From Burkholderiales bacterium PBB2 (GTDB lineage Bacteria > Pseudomonadota > Gammaproteobacteria > Burkholderiales > Burkholderiaceae_C), in contig NKIM01000009.1 of NCBI GenBank assembly GCA_002255955.1, positions 1 through 64,000 on the forward strand: a DNA stretch of 64,000 nt, given 5' to 3'. A model generated the notes under the pieces. That model ran no database searches, was not told where the DNA came from, and saw nothing but the letters and a program-made list of their open reading frames with translations. Numbering within the stretch: position 1 is the first letter of the stretch; the number at the start of each line of letters is the position of its first letter. The position numbers were made by a program, and so were the translations under genes. Shown here piece after piece: positions 18,549 to 27,869 of the stretch.

Positions 18549-19205
18549 TCAGCCTTCGCGGCGGCGGCGGGCCATGAAGCCGAGCACGCCCAAGCCCGAC
18601 AGCAGCAGGGCATAGGTGCCCGGTTCCGGCACTGCAGCCACGGTGGCCAGGGTCAGGTTGTCGGCCGTGGGCCACAGGAAGCTGCCGGCCGGCTGGGTGG
18701 CGGCCAAGGTGGCGGACAGCAGCGGGCCATCGGACACAAAGCCAAGGAAGCTGCTGGTGGTGGCACCGGTGATGGACTGGGTGTAGGTGCCGCTGGCATC
18801 GGTGGCGGTCAGCACCACATCGCCGGCTGCGAACAGGCCCGAAATGTTGGAGCCGAAGAAGTTGCCGCCGAAGGCGCTCACGCCGCCGGTGAAGTTGTTG
18901 AAGGTGATGACGTCGGTGGCGGTGTTGGTGGACAGCCAGGGATCGGCTGTGGTGCCAGCGCCGAAGAAGGAGGTGGTGGTGACCGAGGCGGTGTAGCCGT
19001 AGGCGCCCGCATTGCGGGTGATGGGGCTGGGCGTGGAGCCGGTGATGGACAAGCCGGTGAAGGTGTCAACGCCGGGGGCCGTCACCGCGGCCAGAAAGGC
19101 GGCCTGCGAGGTGTAGACGGTCACAGAGGCTTGCGCGGCGCCGGCAACGGCCACCAGTGCGGCCAGGGCCAGGGGCTTGATCAGGAATTTGGAGGTGAGC
19201 GACAT
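18549..19205 (-). CDS. PEP-CTERM sorting domain protein
   Basis: A 218-residue exported protein with a signal peptide (KPLALAALVAVAGAAQA), a Ser/Thr/Gly-rich beta body and a textbook PEP-CTERM end: VPEPGTYALLLSGLGVLGFMARRRRE. Exosortase recognises this signal and anchors or releases the protein at the envelope. ATG 19205 has AAGGGA seven bases upstream, so the longer frame start at 19226 was not used. It shares only the sorting signal with the neighbouring PEP-CTERM gene. Confidence 0.88.
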   Translation of the reverse strand: MSLTSKFLIKPLALAALVAVAGAAQASVTVYTSQAAFLAAVTAPGVDTFTGLSITGSTPSPITRNAGAYGYTASVTTTSFFGAGTTADPWLSTNTATDVITFNNFTGGVSAFGGNFFGSNISGLFAAGDVVLTATDASGTYTQSITGATTSSFLGFVSDGPLLSATLAATQPAGSFLWPTADNLTLATVAAVPEPGTYALLLSGLGVLGFMARRRREG

Positions 19206-19382
19206 GGACAGTTCCCTTGAAGTCATTGCGTGGTGTTCGCGATCCGAGGCGTCACAGGCAAGCGGCGCTTCGTGGCTTCAGTGTCAGCAGCGTGACAGGC
19301 GCTCACAAGACTGCGAGCTAGGGGGAACTGTCCCGGTCAACAGGCTCGGGCCAACCCTGTGTGCCAGAGTGGCACGAGCCGT

Positions 19383-20273
19383 TCAGCGCACGGGTCGGGT
19401 GGCCAGATAGATGCTGCCCAGGCACAAAGCCATGCCAGCCAGCGAGAGCAGGCTGGGCGCCCAACCCTCCAGCGCCGCCGAGATCACCAGGGCGATCACC
19501 GGAATCACTACCCCGGTCAGTGCTGCGCGCGCCGGCCCTTGCAGCTGCGCCAGCTTGAAATACAGCACAAAGGCGGTGACCGAGCCGAACACCGCCAGGT
19601 AGAGCAGGCTCAGCACATAGGGCGCATGCCAGTCGAAATGCAGGCCCTGGCCGCTGAGCAGCGACATCAGCAGCAGAAAGGCTGCGCCATAGCTCATGCT
19701 CCAGGCGAGGATGGGCACCAGGGGCAGGCCGCGGCGGGTCAAGGTCAGCGTCAGGACATTGCCGACGCAGGCGGCCAGCACCGCCAGCAAGCCCAGGCCC
19801 AAACCCAGAGCGGCTGTGGGGCGCGCGCCGGTCTCGGCGATCTCGGGCCAGAAAATCAACACCACGCCGACCACGCCACCGCTGGCGCAGAGCAAGAAGC
19901 GCCGCGTCACCGTCTGACCGAAGAAAAAGCGGCCGCTCAGCGCATTGCCAAACACCATCAGGCAGAACAGCACCGCCACCAGGCCGCTGGGGATGTGGCG
20001 CTCGGCCTCGTAGACCGAGTAGTAGTTGCCGCTGTACTGCACGATGCCGGTGGCCAGCATCAGCAGATGGGCCGAGCCCGGCATGGCCAAGGACTCGCGC
20101 CGCCAACGCGCCAGCGCAAACAACAAGGCCGCCGCGATGGCAAAGCGCCAACCGACGGAGTTGAGCACTGGCACGCCGCTCTCCAGCTGATAGAGGATCA
20201 CATGCCAGGTGCTGGCCCAGATCAACGTGGGGCCCCAGAACAGCCAGCGGGTGGAAATCGCAGAAGTCGACAT
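19383..20273 (-). CDS. EamA/DMT family transporter, second
   Basis: A 296-residue inner-membrane exporter-type protein with about ten hydrophobic segments and two EamA repeats (LFWGPTLIWASTWHVILYQL; the later SLLYLAVFGSVTAFVLYFKLAQ is the conserved C-terminal repeat). The substrate is unknown. It lies downstream of a LysE-type exporter gene but a terminator separates them. Confidence 0.85.
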   Translation of the reverse strand: MSTSAISTRWLFWGPTLIWASTWHVILYQLESGVPVLNSVGWRFAIAAALLFALARWRRESLAMPGSAHLLMLATGIVQYSGNYYSVYEAERHIPSGLVAVLFCLMVFGNALSGRFFFGQTVTRRFLLCASGGVVGVVLIFWPEIAETGARPTAALGLGLGLLAVLAACVGNVLTLTLTRRGLPLVPILAWSMSYGAAFLLLMSLLSGQGLHFDWHAPYVLSLLYLAVFGSVTAFVLYFKLAQLQGPARAALTGVVIPVIALVISAALEGWAPSLLSLAGMALCLGSIYLATRPVR

Positions 20274-20295
20274 GACAGGTCGCCCAGAAAAGCAA

Positions 20296-20318
20296 AGGCC
20301 GCCCGGAACAGGCGGCCT
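20296..20318 (-). terminator. Rho-independent terminator after the LysE-type gene
   Basis: Perfect 8-bp stem AGGCCGCC / GGCGGCCT with a 7-base loop. On the minus strand it is followed by TTTGCTTTT. It ends transcription of the upstream LysE-family gene. Confidence 0.75.
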
Positions 20319-20369
20319 GGGGAAGATAGAGAAATCGAAGGAGGCGCAGCTCAGGGCAGGCGCAGCGCC

Positions 20370-20999
20370 TCAGGCGCTGCGCTTGAAGCTGGCCAGCAAG
20401 GCGCCCGCCACCACAAACAGGCTGCCGAAGGTGCGGTTCATGGCCTTGATGTGGGCCGGCGTGCGCAGGGCCGAGAGCACCCTTGCGGCCAGCACCGTGT
20501 AGCCGGCCATCACCACCAGATCGGTGAAGCCCAGGGTGGCGGCAATCACCAGGTATTGATGCAGCAGGCTGGCCTTGAGATCCAGGAACTGCGGCACCAC
20601 GGCGAGCAGAAAGACCGTGCCCTTGGGGTTGACGGCGTTGATGGCCCATCCGCGCAGCACCAGTTGGCGGCGCGTCACCTGGGCTGCATCGCTATCGGCC
20701 GCCACCATGGGCGTGGCCGGCGCGCGCCATTGCTGGATGCCGAGGTAGACGAGGTAGGCCACGCCCAGCCATTTGACGATGGCAAAGCCGACGCTGGAGG
20801 TGGCGATCAGGGCGCCCAGGCCCGCACCCACCAGCAGGATCTGGGTCAGGATGCCGAGGATCAGGCCGAAGGTGGTGAAGTAGCCGCGCCGGAAGCCGTG
20901 GTTGAGGCCCGAGCTCATGGCCGCGATCGCGCCGGCACCCGGCGACAGGCTGATGGCCCAGGAGGCGGCAAAAAATGCCAACCAGGTCGAAAACTCCAT
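20370..20999 (-). CDS. LysE/RhtB family amino-acid exporter
   Basis: A 209-residue protein with six hydrophobic segments. The family signature SLSPGAGAIAAMSSGLNHG is near the N-terminus and GWAINAVNPKGTVFLLAVVPQF lies in the middle. Such proteins export amino acids or homoserine lactone. ATG 20999 follows AAGGAG at ideal spacing, so the longer frame beginning at 21152 is rejected. It is divergent from radA. Confidence 0.9.
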   Translation of the reverse strand: MEFSTWLAFFAASWAISLSPGAGAIAAMSSGLNHGFRRGYFTTFGLILGILTQILLVGAGLGALIATSSVGFAIVKWLGVAYLVYLGIQQWRAPATPMVAADSDAAQVTRRQLVLRGWAINAVNPKGTVFLLAVVPQFLDLKASLLHQYLVIAATLGFTDLVVMAGYTVLAARVLSALRTPAHIKAMNRTFGSLFVVAGALLASFKRSA

Positions 21000-21132
21000 T
21001 GACTGCTCCTTCGGGCCTGCACACGACGTCGGCCAGTCCGACATTCTGGCACCACGGGCCAGCGCCTGCTCGGGGCGAGCATCGCCCGCGCGCGCCACCA
21101 GCACGGCGACGGTGAACGAGGACAATCGCCCC

Positions 21133-22500
21133 ATGGCCAAAGAAAAATCCATCTACACCTGCTCGGACTGCGGCGGCATCAGCCCCAAATGGCTGGGCAA
21201 ATGCCCGAGCTGCGGCTCCTGGAACACCTTGATCGAAGGCGTGGCCGAGGCACCCGGCGCGGGCGGCAAGAACAACCGCTACCAGGCCCTGGCCAAGAGC
21301 CAGCCGGTGGCGACGCTGAGCGAGATCGAGGCCACCGATTTCGAGCGCACCCCCACCGGCCAGGACGAGCTGGACCGCGTGCTCGGCGGCGGCATCGTCG
21401 CCGGCGGCGTGGTGTTGATCGGCGGCGACCCGGGCATCGGCAAATCCACCCTGCTGCTGCAGGCGGTGGAAGACCTGTCGCAGAAGCTGCCCGTGCTCTA
21501 CGTCACCGGCGAAGAGTCGGGCGCGCAGATCGCCATGCGCTCGCGCCGCCTGGGCCTGTCAGGCAACAAGGTGCGCGTGCTGGCCGAAATCAGCCTGGAA
21601 AAAATCCTGGCCACGCTGGAGGCCGAAACGCCGGCCTTTTGCGTCATCGACTCGATCCAGACCCTGTACTCCGAACACCTGAGCTCGGCCCCCGGCTCGG
21701 TGGCGCAAGTGCGTGAATGCGCGGCCCAGCTGACCCGCACGGCCAAGGCCAGCGGCTGCGCCATGGTGCTGGTCGGCCATGTCACCAAGGAAGGCTCGCT
21801 GGCCGGGCCGCGCGTGCTGGAGCACATCGTCGACACGGTGCTGTACTTCGAGGGCGACACCCACAGCAGCTTCCGCCTGGTGCGGGCGATCAAGAACCGC
21901 TTCGGTGCCGTCAACGAGATCGGCGTCTTCGCCATGACGGAAAAAGGCCTCAAGGGCGTGGCCAACCCCAGCGCCATCTTCCTGAGCACCCACGGCGAGC
22001 CGGTGCCCGGCAGCTGTGTGCTGGTGACGCTGGAAGGCACGAGGCCCCTGCTGGTCGAGCTGCAAGCCCTGGTCGATGGCGGCGGGCCCAGCCCGCGCCG
22101 GCTCTCGGTCGGCCTGGACCGCGACCGCCTGGCCATGCTGCTGGCCGTGCTGCACCGCCATGCCGGCGTGGCCACCCAGGATCAGGATGTGTTCATCAAC
22201 GCCGTCGGCGGCGTGCGCATCAACGAGCCGGCGGCCGACCTGGCCGTGCTGCTGGCCATCCAGAGCTCGCTGCGCGGCCGGCCCCTGCCCAAGGGCTTCA
22301 TCGCCTTCGGCGAAATCGGCTTGGCCGGCGAGGTGCGGCCGGCACCGCGCGGCCAGGAGCGGCGCAAGGAAGCGGCCAAGCTGGGCTTCAGCGTCGCCGT
22401 CGTACCCAAGGCCAATGCGCCGAAGAAGCCCATCGACGGCCTGACCGTGCATGCGGTCGAGCGCATCGAGGAAGCGATGGACTGCGTCAGGGGGCTGTGA
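21133..22500 (+). CDS. radA: DNA repair ATPase RadA
   Basis: A 455-residue recombination/branch-migration protein. Domains in order are the N-terminal C4 zinc finger (YTCSDCGG..GKCPSCGSW), a RecA-like core with Walker A GGDPGIGKST, the RadA-specific KNRFG motif, and a C-terminal Lon-protease-like domain (PLPKGFIAFGEIGLAGEVRP). The length is standard. ATG 21133 gives the canonical MAKEKSIYTCSDCG start. The last 14 bases overlap the convergent diguanylate cyclase gene. Confidence 0.96.
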   Translation: MAKEKSIYTCSDCGGISPKWLGKCPSCGSWNTLIEGVAEAPGAGGKNNRYQALAKSQPVATLSEIEATDFERTPTGQDELDRVLGGGIVAGGVVLIGGDPGIGKSTLLLQAVEDLSQKLPVLYVTGEESGAQIAMRSRRLGLSGNKVRVLAEISLEKILATLEAETPAFCVIDSIQTLYSEHLSSAPGSVAQVRECAAQLTRTAKASGCAMVLVGHVTKEGSLAGPRVLEHIVDTVLYFEGDTHSSFRLVRAIKNRFGAVNEIGVFAMTEKGLKGVANPSAIFLSTHGEPVPGSCVLVTLEGTRPLLVELQALVDGGGPSPRRLSVGLDRDRLAMLLAVLHRHAGVATQDQDVFINAVGGVRINEPAADLAVLLAIQSSLRGRPLPKGFIAFGEIGLAGEVRPAPRGQERRKEAAKLGFSVAVVPKANAPKKPIDGLTVHAVERIEEAMDCVRGL

Positions 22501-24511
22501 CGCCGTCTCCGCCCGGGCCCTTGCTGCCCTTGGGGTCGGTGCGGCCGTCGCGTTCGGGCTCCGATGACGGCGCCGCCGCCGCGTAGCGCCCGTCGCCCAG
22601 CCAGGGACGGCCCGCCCGCTTGTTGCGGTACATGGCGTCGTCGGCGCTCTTGGCCAGGCTCAGCTCGTCCTGGCCGTCCTCGGGGAACAGGGCCAGGCCC
22701 AGCGAGCAGGTGATCTCCAGGCGCATGCCGCCCAGCTCCATAGGCTGGGCCACCTGGGTGTAAATCTTGTCGGCGACGCCCTGGGCCGATTCACGGCTCA
22801 AGGGCCCACTCAGCAGCACCACAAACTCATCGCCGCCGATGCGGCCCACGGTGTCGGTCTCGCGCACCGCGGTCTTGATGCGCCGCGCCACGGTCTGCAG
22901 CAGCTGGTCGCCCACGGCATGGCCGAACTGGTCGTTGATGGGCTTGAAGCGATCCAGGTCCAGCAGGATCAGGCCCACCGGCTCGTGGTAGCGCCGCGCA
23001 TGGGCCAGGGCAAAGCGCAAGCGCTCGTCGAAATGCGCGCGGTTGGCCAGTTCGGTCAGCGGGTCGTGCAAGGCCATGAAGCGCACCCGCTCCTCGGACT
23101 GGCGGCGGGCGTTGATGTCCGACAGCGTGCCAATCATGCGCAGGGGCTGCTGCTGCAGATTGCGCTCGACCACGGTGCCGCGGGCCAGCACCCAGTTCCA
23201 GCGACCGGCGCTGCCGGCCACCCGGTACTCGGCGGAGAACTGCGCCTGGCTGCCATCGAGGCAGGCCTGGGCCTCGCTGCGCACACGCGCCAGATCCTCG
23301 GGGTGGATCAGGGCCCAGAACTGCTCCATGGGCAGCTCGGCCGGCAGCGGCGGCAAGCCCATCAGCTGCTTCCAGCGCACCGAGCTGCTGAGCAGGGCGC
23401 GCGGCAGGTGCCAGTCCCAGACCCCGTCTCCGGCGCCCTCCACCGCAAACGCCCAGCGCTGCTCGCTTTCGCGCAGAGCCCGAGTCATCTGCTCGGCCAA
23501 AGCCTGGGCGCGCTCGCGGGCATTGCCCAACATCCAGGCCAGCAGGCTCAGCAGCACGCTGAGCAGCACGCCCATGCGCAGGACATTGGGCGCGTAATCG
23601 GCGCCATGGCGGGCGGCAAAGGCCGGGCCGGCTGCCAGCTGCAAGGTCCAGGTGCGGCCACCCAGCACCAGGTATTCACGTGCCTGGCGGTCGGTGGCCG
23701 GCGGCGCCTGCAGGCCGGCTTGGGCGCTGCGCTGCCAGCTGGCATCGGCGCGCCGGTAGAGCAGGTGGCGCTCGGCCAAGTCCTGGCCGTCGTACAGCGC
23801 CAGAGAGAGCGCGGCCGGCAGCTCACCGTACAGGCTGGCCATCAGCTCGCCCGCGGCCACCGGCGCCAGCACCCAGGCCTGGAGCGCCTCACGACGCGCG
23901 GCGGGGGTGTCGGGCAGGGCCGCGCCGCGGTAGACCGGCAAGGCCAGCACAAAGCCGGGCTGGGCAGGCAGCCCCAGCTCGGCCAGATTGAGGCGGGCCG
24001 ACAAGGCCAGATGGCCGGACTCCTGCGCCTGCTGCAGCAGCTCTCGCAGCGCCGGCTGGGCCGCCAGATCCAGCTGCAAGAGGGCCTGGTTGCGCGCGAC
24101 GCCGGGCTCCATCTGCATCACCCGGTAGGCCATGTCCCGCGGGCCCGCCTGCGGCCGAACCCAGGCCAGGCCCTGCACCCCGGCAAAGTCAGCGCCCAGC
24201 GGCAAGGCCTCGACATAACGGCGAAAAGCCTGTGCATCCACCTGGGCGCTGGCCGACAGAAAACCCTGCACCCCTTGCAGCACATGGGCATGGGCGGCCA
24301 TGCGCTGCTCGATGCGCTCGCTGACATCGCGCAGGCTGGCGTCAAAAGCCTGGCGCTGCACGGCCTGCTCGCGCTGTTGCTCGGAGTGCCAGAAGCTCAG
24401 CGTCAGCCCCAGGCTGATGCTGAGCACGGCCAGCGGCAACCCGCGCCAGCGCAGCCAGCGCGCTTGAGCGCTCAGGCCGAGCAGTTGCCACAGGCGCGGG
24501 AGCTGGCTCAT
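22487..24511 (-). CDS. CHASE-PAS-GGDEF diguanylate cyclase
   Basis: A 674-residue membrane protein. A TM helix near residues 24-42 is followed by a CHASE periplasmic sensor (contains FAGVQGLAWVRPQAG), a second TM near 304-325, a PAS domain, and a GGDEF domain with RIGGDEFVVLL near residue 560. The intact GGDEF suggests synthesis of c-di-GMP. An RxxD product-inhibition site was not clearly seen. Its ATG overlaps by 4 bases the stop of the substrate-binding-protein gene, so the soluble periplasmic protein may feed the CHASE sensor. Confidence 0.9.
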   Translation of the reverse strand: MSQLPRLWQLLGLSAQARWLRWRGLPLAVLSISLGLTLSFWHSEQQREQAVQRQAFDASLRDVSERIEQRMAAHAHVLQGVQGFLSASAQVDAQAFRRYVEALPLGADFAGVQGLAWVRPQAGPRDMAYRVMQMEPGVARNQALLQLDLAAQPALRELLQQAQESGHLALSARLNLAELGLPAQPGFVLALPVYRGAALPDTPAARREALQAWVLAPVAAGELMASLYGELPAALSLALYDGQDLAERHLLYRRADASWQRSAQAGLQAPPATDRQAREYLVLGGRTWTLQLAAGPAFAARHGADYAPNVLRMGVLLSVLLSLLAWMLGNARERAQALAEQMTRALRESEQRWAFAVEGAGDGVWDWHLPRALLSSSVRWKQLMGLPPLPAELPMEQFWALIHPEDLARVRSEAQACLDGSQAQFSAEYRVAGSAGRWNWVLARGTVVERNLQQQPLRMIGTLSDINARRQSEERVRFMALHDPLTELANRAHFDERLRFALAHARRYHEPVGLILLDLDRFKPINDQFGHAVGDQLLQTVARRIKTAVRETDTVGRIGGDEFVVLLSGPLSRESAQGVADKIYTQVAQPMELGGMRLEITCSLGLALFPEDGQDELSLAKSADDAMYRNKRAGRPWLGDGRYAAAAPSSEPERDGRTDPKGSKGPGGDGVTAP

Positions 24512-25350
24512 GGCCGCTCCACCAGAGCCCGGGCCAACTCGGGCTTGAAATACTTTTCGAAGATACGCAGCAGGGTGCCATCGGCCTGCATCTCTTGAAT
24601 CAGGGCGCGCCAGCGGCTCTGCTCGGTGTCGCTCAGGCTGGCGCGCGACATGATCAAGCCATGCGGCACCGGCGCATCGCCAAAGTCCAGCACCTGGGTC
24701 TGCGCGCGGATCTGGGCCGATTCCAGCGTGGGCAGGTCGAAGGGCTCGATGATCATGGCCTGGATCTGGCCGGCCGTGAGGGCCGCAAACAGGGCGCTGA
24801 GGCCGCTGGCGTGCACCAGGCGCTGCTGCTCGGCCAGGCGGTCGACCAGGCGGTTTGCGCTCTCGCTGTAGCGAAAGCTGCGGATCACGCCCAGCTGCAA
24901 GCCGCGCTGGCGCTCGAAGTCCTCGATCTTCTGCACCTGGGCATCGCGCCGCACCAGCAGCTGGTAGCGGTTGCGAAAGCACCAGGCGAAGCTGGCGAAC
25001 TTGTCGCGCTGCGGGTTGCTGATGCCGGAGAGGCTGAAATCGAGCGCGCCGCTCTCGATCAGCTGCCAGATGCGCGCACGCGGCATCAGCGAGACGAAGA
25101 ATTTGCAGCCGCTGCGCCGCGCCATCTCGTCGGCAATGTCCTTGTCAATGCCGCCACCGGTGGCGGCCGAGTAGAGCAGGCCGTGGTCGTGCAGGGCCAG
25201 GCTGAAGGGGCGCGAGCAATCGGGGCCTGGCGTGGCCAACGCGGGACCGGACGCGCCGGCGAGCCAAGCCAGGGCCGCAACCACGGCCACGCTGCCAGCG
25301 CCACCCCAGCGCCGCTGCTCCGCCCTTGCCTGACCTAAGTGCCACCTCAC
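24508..25350 (-). CDS. Periplasmic substrate-binding protein, family 3
   Basis: A 280-residue exported protein of the type that binds polar amino acids. The signal sequence (SVAVVAALAWLAGASGPALA) is followed by a two-lobe SBP fold (GGGIDKDIADEMARRSGC; LDFSLSGISNPQRDKFASF). No ABC permease or ATPase gene is near; it is co-transcribed with the diguanylate cyclase, which points to sensing rather than uptake. The GTG at 25350 has GGGAG eight bases upstream and is preferred over a TTG at 25377. Confidence 0.78.
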   Translation of the reverse strand: MRWHLGQARAEQRRWGGAGSVAVVAALAWLAGASGPALATPGPDCSRPFSLALHDHGLLYSAATGGGIDKDIADEMARRSGCKFFVSLMPRARIWQLIESGALDFSLSGISNPQRDKFASFAWCFRNRYQLLVRRDAQVQKIEDFERQRGLQLGVIRSFRYSESANRLVDRLAEQQRLVHASGLSALFAALTAGQIQAMIIEPFDLPTLESAQIRAQTQVLDFGDAPVPHGLIMSRASLSDTEQSRWRALIQEMQADGTLLRIFEKYFKPELARALVERP

Positions 25351-25529
25351 CGTGCGGACTCCCTCATGCTGCAACAAAGTCCCTGCGCGTTCTTTTTGTG
25401 AGGTTCATGCCGACGCGTGGATTCGGGATTTCCCCTAGGGAGGCTGAGGATACGTCAAAGCCGTGACGCCCCCAAGCCCGATGTGCGAAATCACGGCCCC
25501 TCGTTCCGCGTGCACTACCATGCCGGCCC

Positions 25530-25931
25530 ATGAATACATGGATTGGAAGCGCCCTGGCGCTGGCGGCCCTGGTGGGCGGTGGTGTGTTGTACGGCTGGCA
25601 AGGCGTGATGCTGAGCCTGACGGTGGTGGTGTTCTGGCTGCTGCTGCAGTTCTCGCGCCTGATGCGGGTGATGCGCGCCGCCTCGGAAGGGCCGGTCGGC
25701 AGGGTCGAGAGCGCCGTCATGCTCAATGCCAAGCTGCGCGCCGGCATGAAGCTCGTCGACGTGCTGCCGCTCACGCGCAGCCTGGGCCAGAAAATCAGCG
25801 CTCAGCCCGAGGTCTATGGCTGGACCGACGCCGGCGGCGTGCGGGTCGAGCTGCACATGGAAGGCGGCACGGTGCGCAGCTGGAGCTTGCTGCGCCCGGA
25901 GGACGCTCCGAAAGCGCAACAAGCCTCGTAA
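25530..25931 (+). CDS. Small membrane protein of unknown function
   Basis: A 133-residue protein. Two hydrophobic helices (IGSALALAALVGGGVLYGW and VMLSLTVVVFWLLLQF) are followed by a soluble tail of about 85 residues with MLNAKLRAGMKLVDVLPLTRSLG. Similar small proteins occur beside the CHCC zinc-finger gene in other Burkholderiales, but no function is known to me. It probably faces the cytoplasm with its tail. Confidence 0.7.
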   Translation: MNTWIGSALALAALVGGGVLYGWQGVMLSLTVVVFWLLLQFSRLMRVMRAASEGPVGRVESAVMLNAKLRAGMKLVDVLPLTRSLGQKISAQPEVYGWTDAGGVRVELHMEGGTVRSWSLLRPEDAPKAQQAS

Positions 25932-26016
25932 AATCAGGGTCTTTGCCGCCGGCGCCCGGGTGCGCTGGCCCGGCCCTCACCTCCCGCCCCTGTTGTTGAC
26001 ACGAAAGAACCCTCCC

Positions 26017-26223
26017 ATGAGCGAAGCCAAATCCATCGTCGAAGTCACGGCTCAGGATGTGCAGGGCCCGGGCGTTGTGGCCTGCCCCAACCCCAAGATG
26101 ACGCAGTGGAGCAGCCACCCCAAGGTCTTCATCGACCTGAGCCATGAAGGCCAGGGCAAGTGCCCCTACTGCGGCACCGTCTACAAGCTGAAAGCCGGCG
26201 AAACCCTGCACAGCCACCACTGA
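26017..26223 (+). CDS. CHCC-type zinc-finger protein
   Basis: A 68-residue protein with a zf-CHCC pattern: ACPNPKMTQW, then HPKVFIDL, then GKCPYCGTVYKL. The family is related to the mitochondrial complex I subunit NDUFS6; bacterial copies are small and of unclear role. It sits 5 bases before the next gene, so the pair is likely co-transcribed. ATG 26017 is the canonical start. Confidence 0.85.
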   Translation: MSEAKSIVEVTAQDVQGPGVVACPNPKMTQWSSHPKVFIDLSHEGQGKCPYCGTVYKLKAGETLHSHH

Positions 26224-26228
26224 GCCGC

Positions 26229-26681
26229 ATGCAGTCGCGCAGCAAAGCTCAGGCCGCCGCCCTGCTGGCCTCGCCCGAGGACACCGAACAGCAGTTCTAC
26301 GAAGCCCTGCAGCAGGCCGATCTGGACCGGCTGATGGAGGTCTGGGCCGACGAGGAGGAAATCTCCTGCGTCCACCCCGGCGGCCCGCGCGTCGTCGGTC
26401 TGGGCGCGATCCGCGCCGCCTTCGAGACCGTCTTTCTGCAAGGCGCCATCCCGGCCCACCCCGAGCGCGTGCGGCGCCTGCACACCGGCGACACCGCCAT
26501 CCACCAGGTGCTGGAGCGCGTGCAGGTGGACGGCCCGGACGGCCAGCAAAGCGCCTGGGTGATCGCCACCAATGTCTACCTCAAGACCGCCTTCGGCTGG
26601 CGCATGGTGCTGCACCACGCCAGCCCGGGCAGCGCGCATGACATCCAGGAAGTGATCGAAGAGCCTTCGGTGCTGCACTGA
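26229..26681 (+). CDS. SnoaL-like / NTF2-fold protein
   Basis: A 150-residue soluble protein with the DUF4440/SnoaL-like pattern: helix-rich N-terminus (EDTEQQFYEALQQADLDRLMEVWAD), EISCVHPGGPRVVG, and a C-terminal sheet ending in WRMVLHHAS. NTF2-fold proteins bind small ligands or protect others; no catalytic claim can be made. It follows the zinc-finger gene at 5 bases. Confidence 0.75.
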   Translation: MQSRSKAQAAALLASPEDTEQQFYEALQQADLDRLMEVWADEEEISCVHPGGPRVVGLGAIRAAFETVFLQGAIPAHPERVRRLHTGDTAIHQVLERVQVDGPDGQQSAWVIATNVYLKTAFGWRMVLHHASPGSAHDIQEVIEEPSVLH

Positions 26682-26707
26682 AGGCCGACACCCCGAACCG
26701 TTCCGCG

Positions 26708-27733
26708 ATGCAGTACTCCGCGCCGCGCTGGCTGCCCGGCGGCCACGCCCAGACCATCTGGTCCGCCCTCTGGGCCCGCCACCACGGCGGCCCGGCCCTG
26801 CGCTTCCAGCGCCAGCGCTGGGACACGCCGGACGGCGATTTCATCGACGTCGACTGGCTCAACTACGCCCCGCCCGAAGCCGGCGGCGACGCCTTCTGGC
26901 CCCTGCCCGCCATCCCGCCCGAGGGCGCGCCACGGCCGCCGCTGCTGGTGCTCTTTCATGGCCTGGAGGGCAGCTCGCAAAGCCAGTACGCCCAAGCCTT
27001 TGCCACCGTCGCGCGCTCGCGCGGCTGGGCCTGCGCCCTGCCGCATTTCCGCGGCTGCTCGGGCGAGCTGAACCATGCGCCGCGCGCCTACCACTCGGGT
27101 GATTTTGAAGAGATCGCCTGGATCCTGGCCCGTTGCAAGCAGCAGCATGGCGGCCCGGTGCTGGCCGTGGGCATCTCGCTGGGCGGCAATGCCTTGCTGC
27201 GCTGGGCCGAAGAGCATGGCCAGAGCGCTGCCCTGACCGCCCGCGCCGTGGCCGCCGTCTGCTCGCCCATCGACCTGGCCGCCTCGGGCCGGGCCATCGG
27301 CCGCGGCTTCAGCCGCCTGGTCTACACCCGCATGTTCCTCAAGACCATGGTGCCCAAGGCCTTGCGCAAGTTGGAGCAGCACCCGGGCCTGTTCGATGGC
27401 GAACGCCTGCGCCGCGCCCGCGATCTCTACGAGTTCGACAACATCTTCACCGCCCCGCTGCACGGCTTCCGCGACACCGAGGACTACTGGGCGCGCGCCT
27501 CGGCCAAGCCGCATCTGCGCCGCATCGGCATCCCGGCCCTGGTGCTCAATGCCCGCAACGACCCCTTTGTGCCGGCGCACAGCCTGCCGCAGACGCGCGA
27601 TGTCGGCGCCTTCGTCACGCTCTGGCAGCCGGCCCACGGCGGCCATGTCGGATTCACCCACGGCAAGCCGCCGGGCGAGGTCTTCACCATGCCCGAGCAG
27701 GTCTGCGACTGGCTGAGCCGGGCACTGGGCTGA
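26708..27733 (+). CDS. YheT-family alpha/beta hydrolase
   Basis: A 341-residue hydrolase. The signature region PGGHAQTIW at the N-terminus, VLFHGLEGSS (oxyanion loop), HFRGCSGE, nucleophile elbow GISLGGN (Ser157), acid in NARNDPFVP and His in HGGHVGF give a complete triad. The family (COG0429) acts on unknown ester substrates. It follows the SnoaL-like gene on the same strand by 26 bases. Confidence 0.9.
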   Translation: MQYSAPRWLPGGHAQTIWSALWARHHGGPALRFQRQRWDTPDGDFIDVDWLNYAPPEAGGDAFWPLPAIPPEGAPRPPLLVLFHGLEGSSQSQYAQAFATVARSRGWACALPHFRGCSGELNHAPRAYHSGDFEEIAWILARCKQQHGGPVLAVGISLGGNALLRWAEEHGQSAALTARAVAAVCSPIDLAASGRAIGRGFSRLVYTRMFLKTMVPKALRKLEQHPGLFDGERLRRARDLYEFDNIFTAPLHGFRDTEDYWARASAKPHLRRIGIPALVLNARNDPFVPAHSLPQTRDVGAFVTLWQPAHGGHVGFTHGKPPGEVFTMPEQVCDWLSRALG

Positions 27734-27869
27734 ATCACCGCGGCAGCCATTCATCCCGGACTTCCAGCCATTCAACGGCGAAGCGGCCTATTCGCCGGGC
27801 CGGGGCTGACACCGTGCAGATCTGCCCTTACGCTGCCGCCGCTCCCATCGAGGGCAGGAGGACCAGGGC

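Noticed and set aside
22487-24982. Single 831-residue frame joining the GGDEF protein with sequence upstream
   Set aside because: The substrate-binding protein in the overlapping frame is a clear family and ATGA coupling at 24508-24511 gives a natural start for the GGDEF protein.
27776-27795. Hairpin GGCGAA / TTCGCC after the YheT gene as a terminator
   Set aside because: Stem is only 6 bp with an 8-base loop and no T-tract follows.
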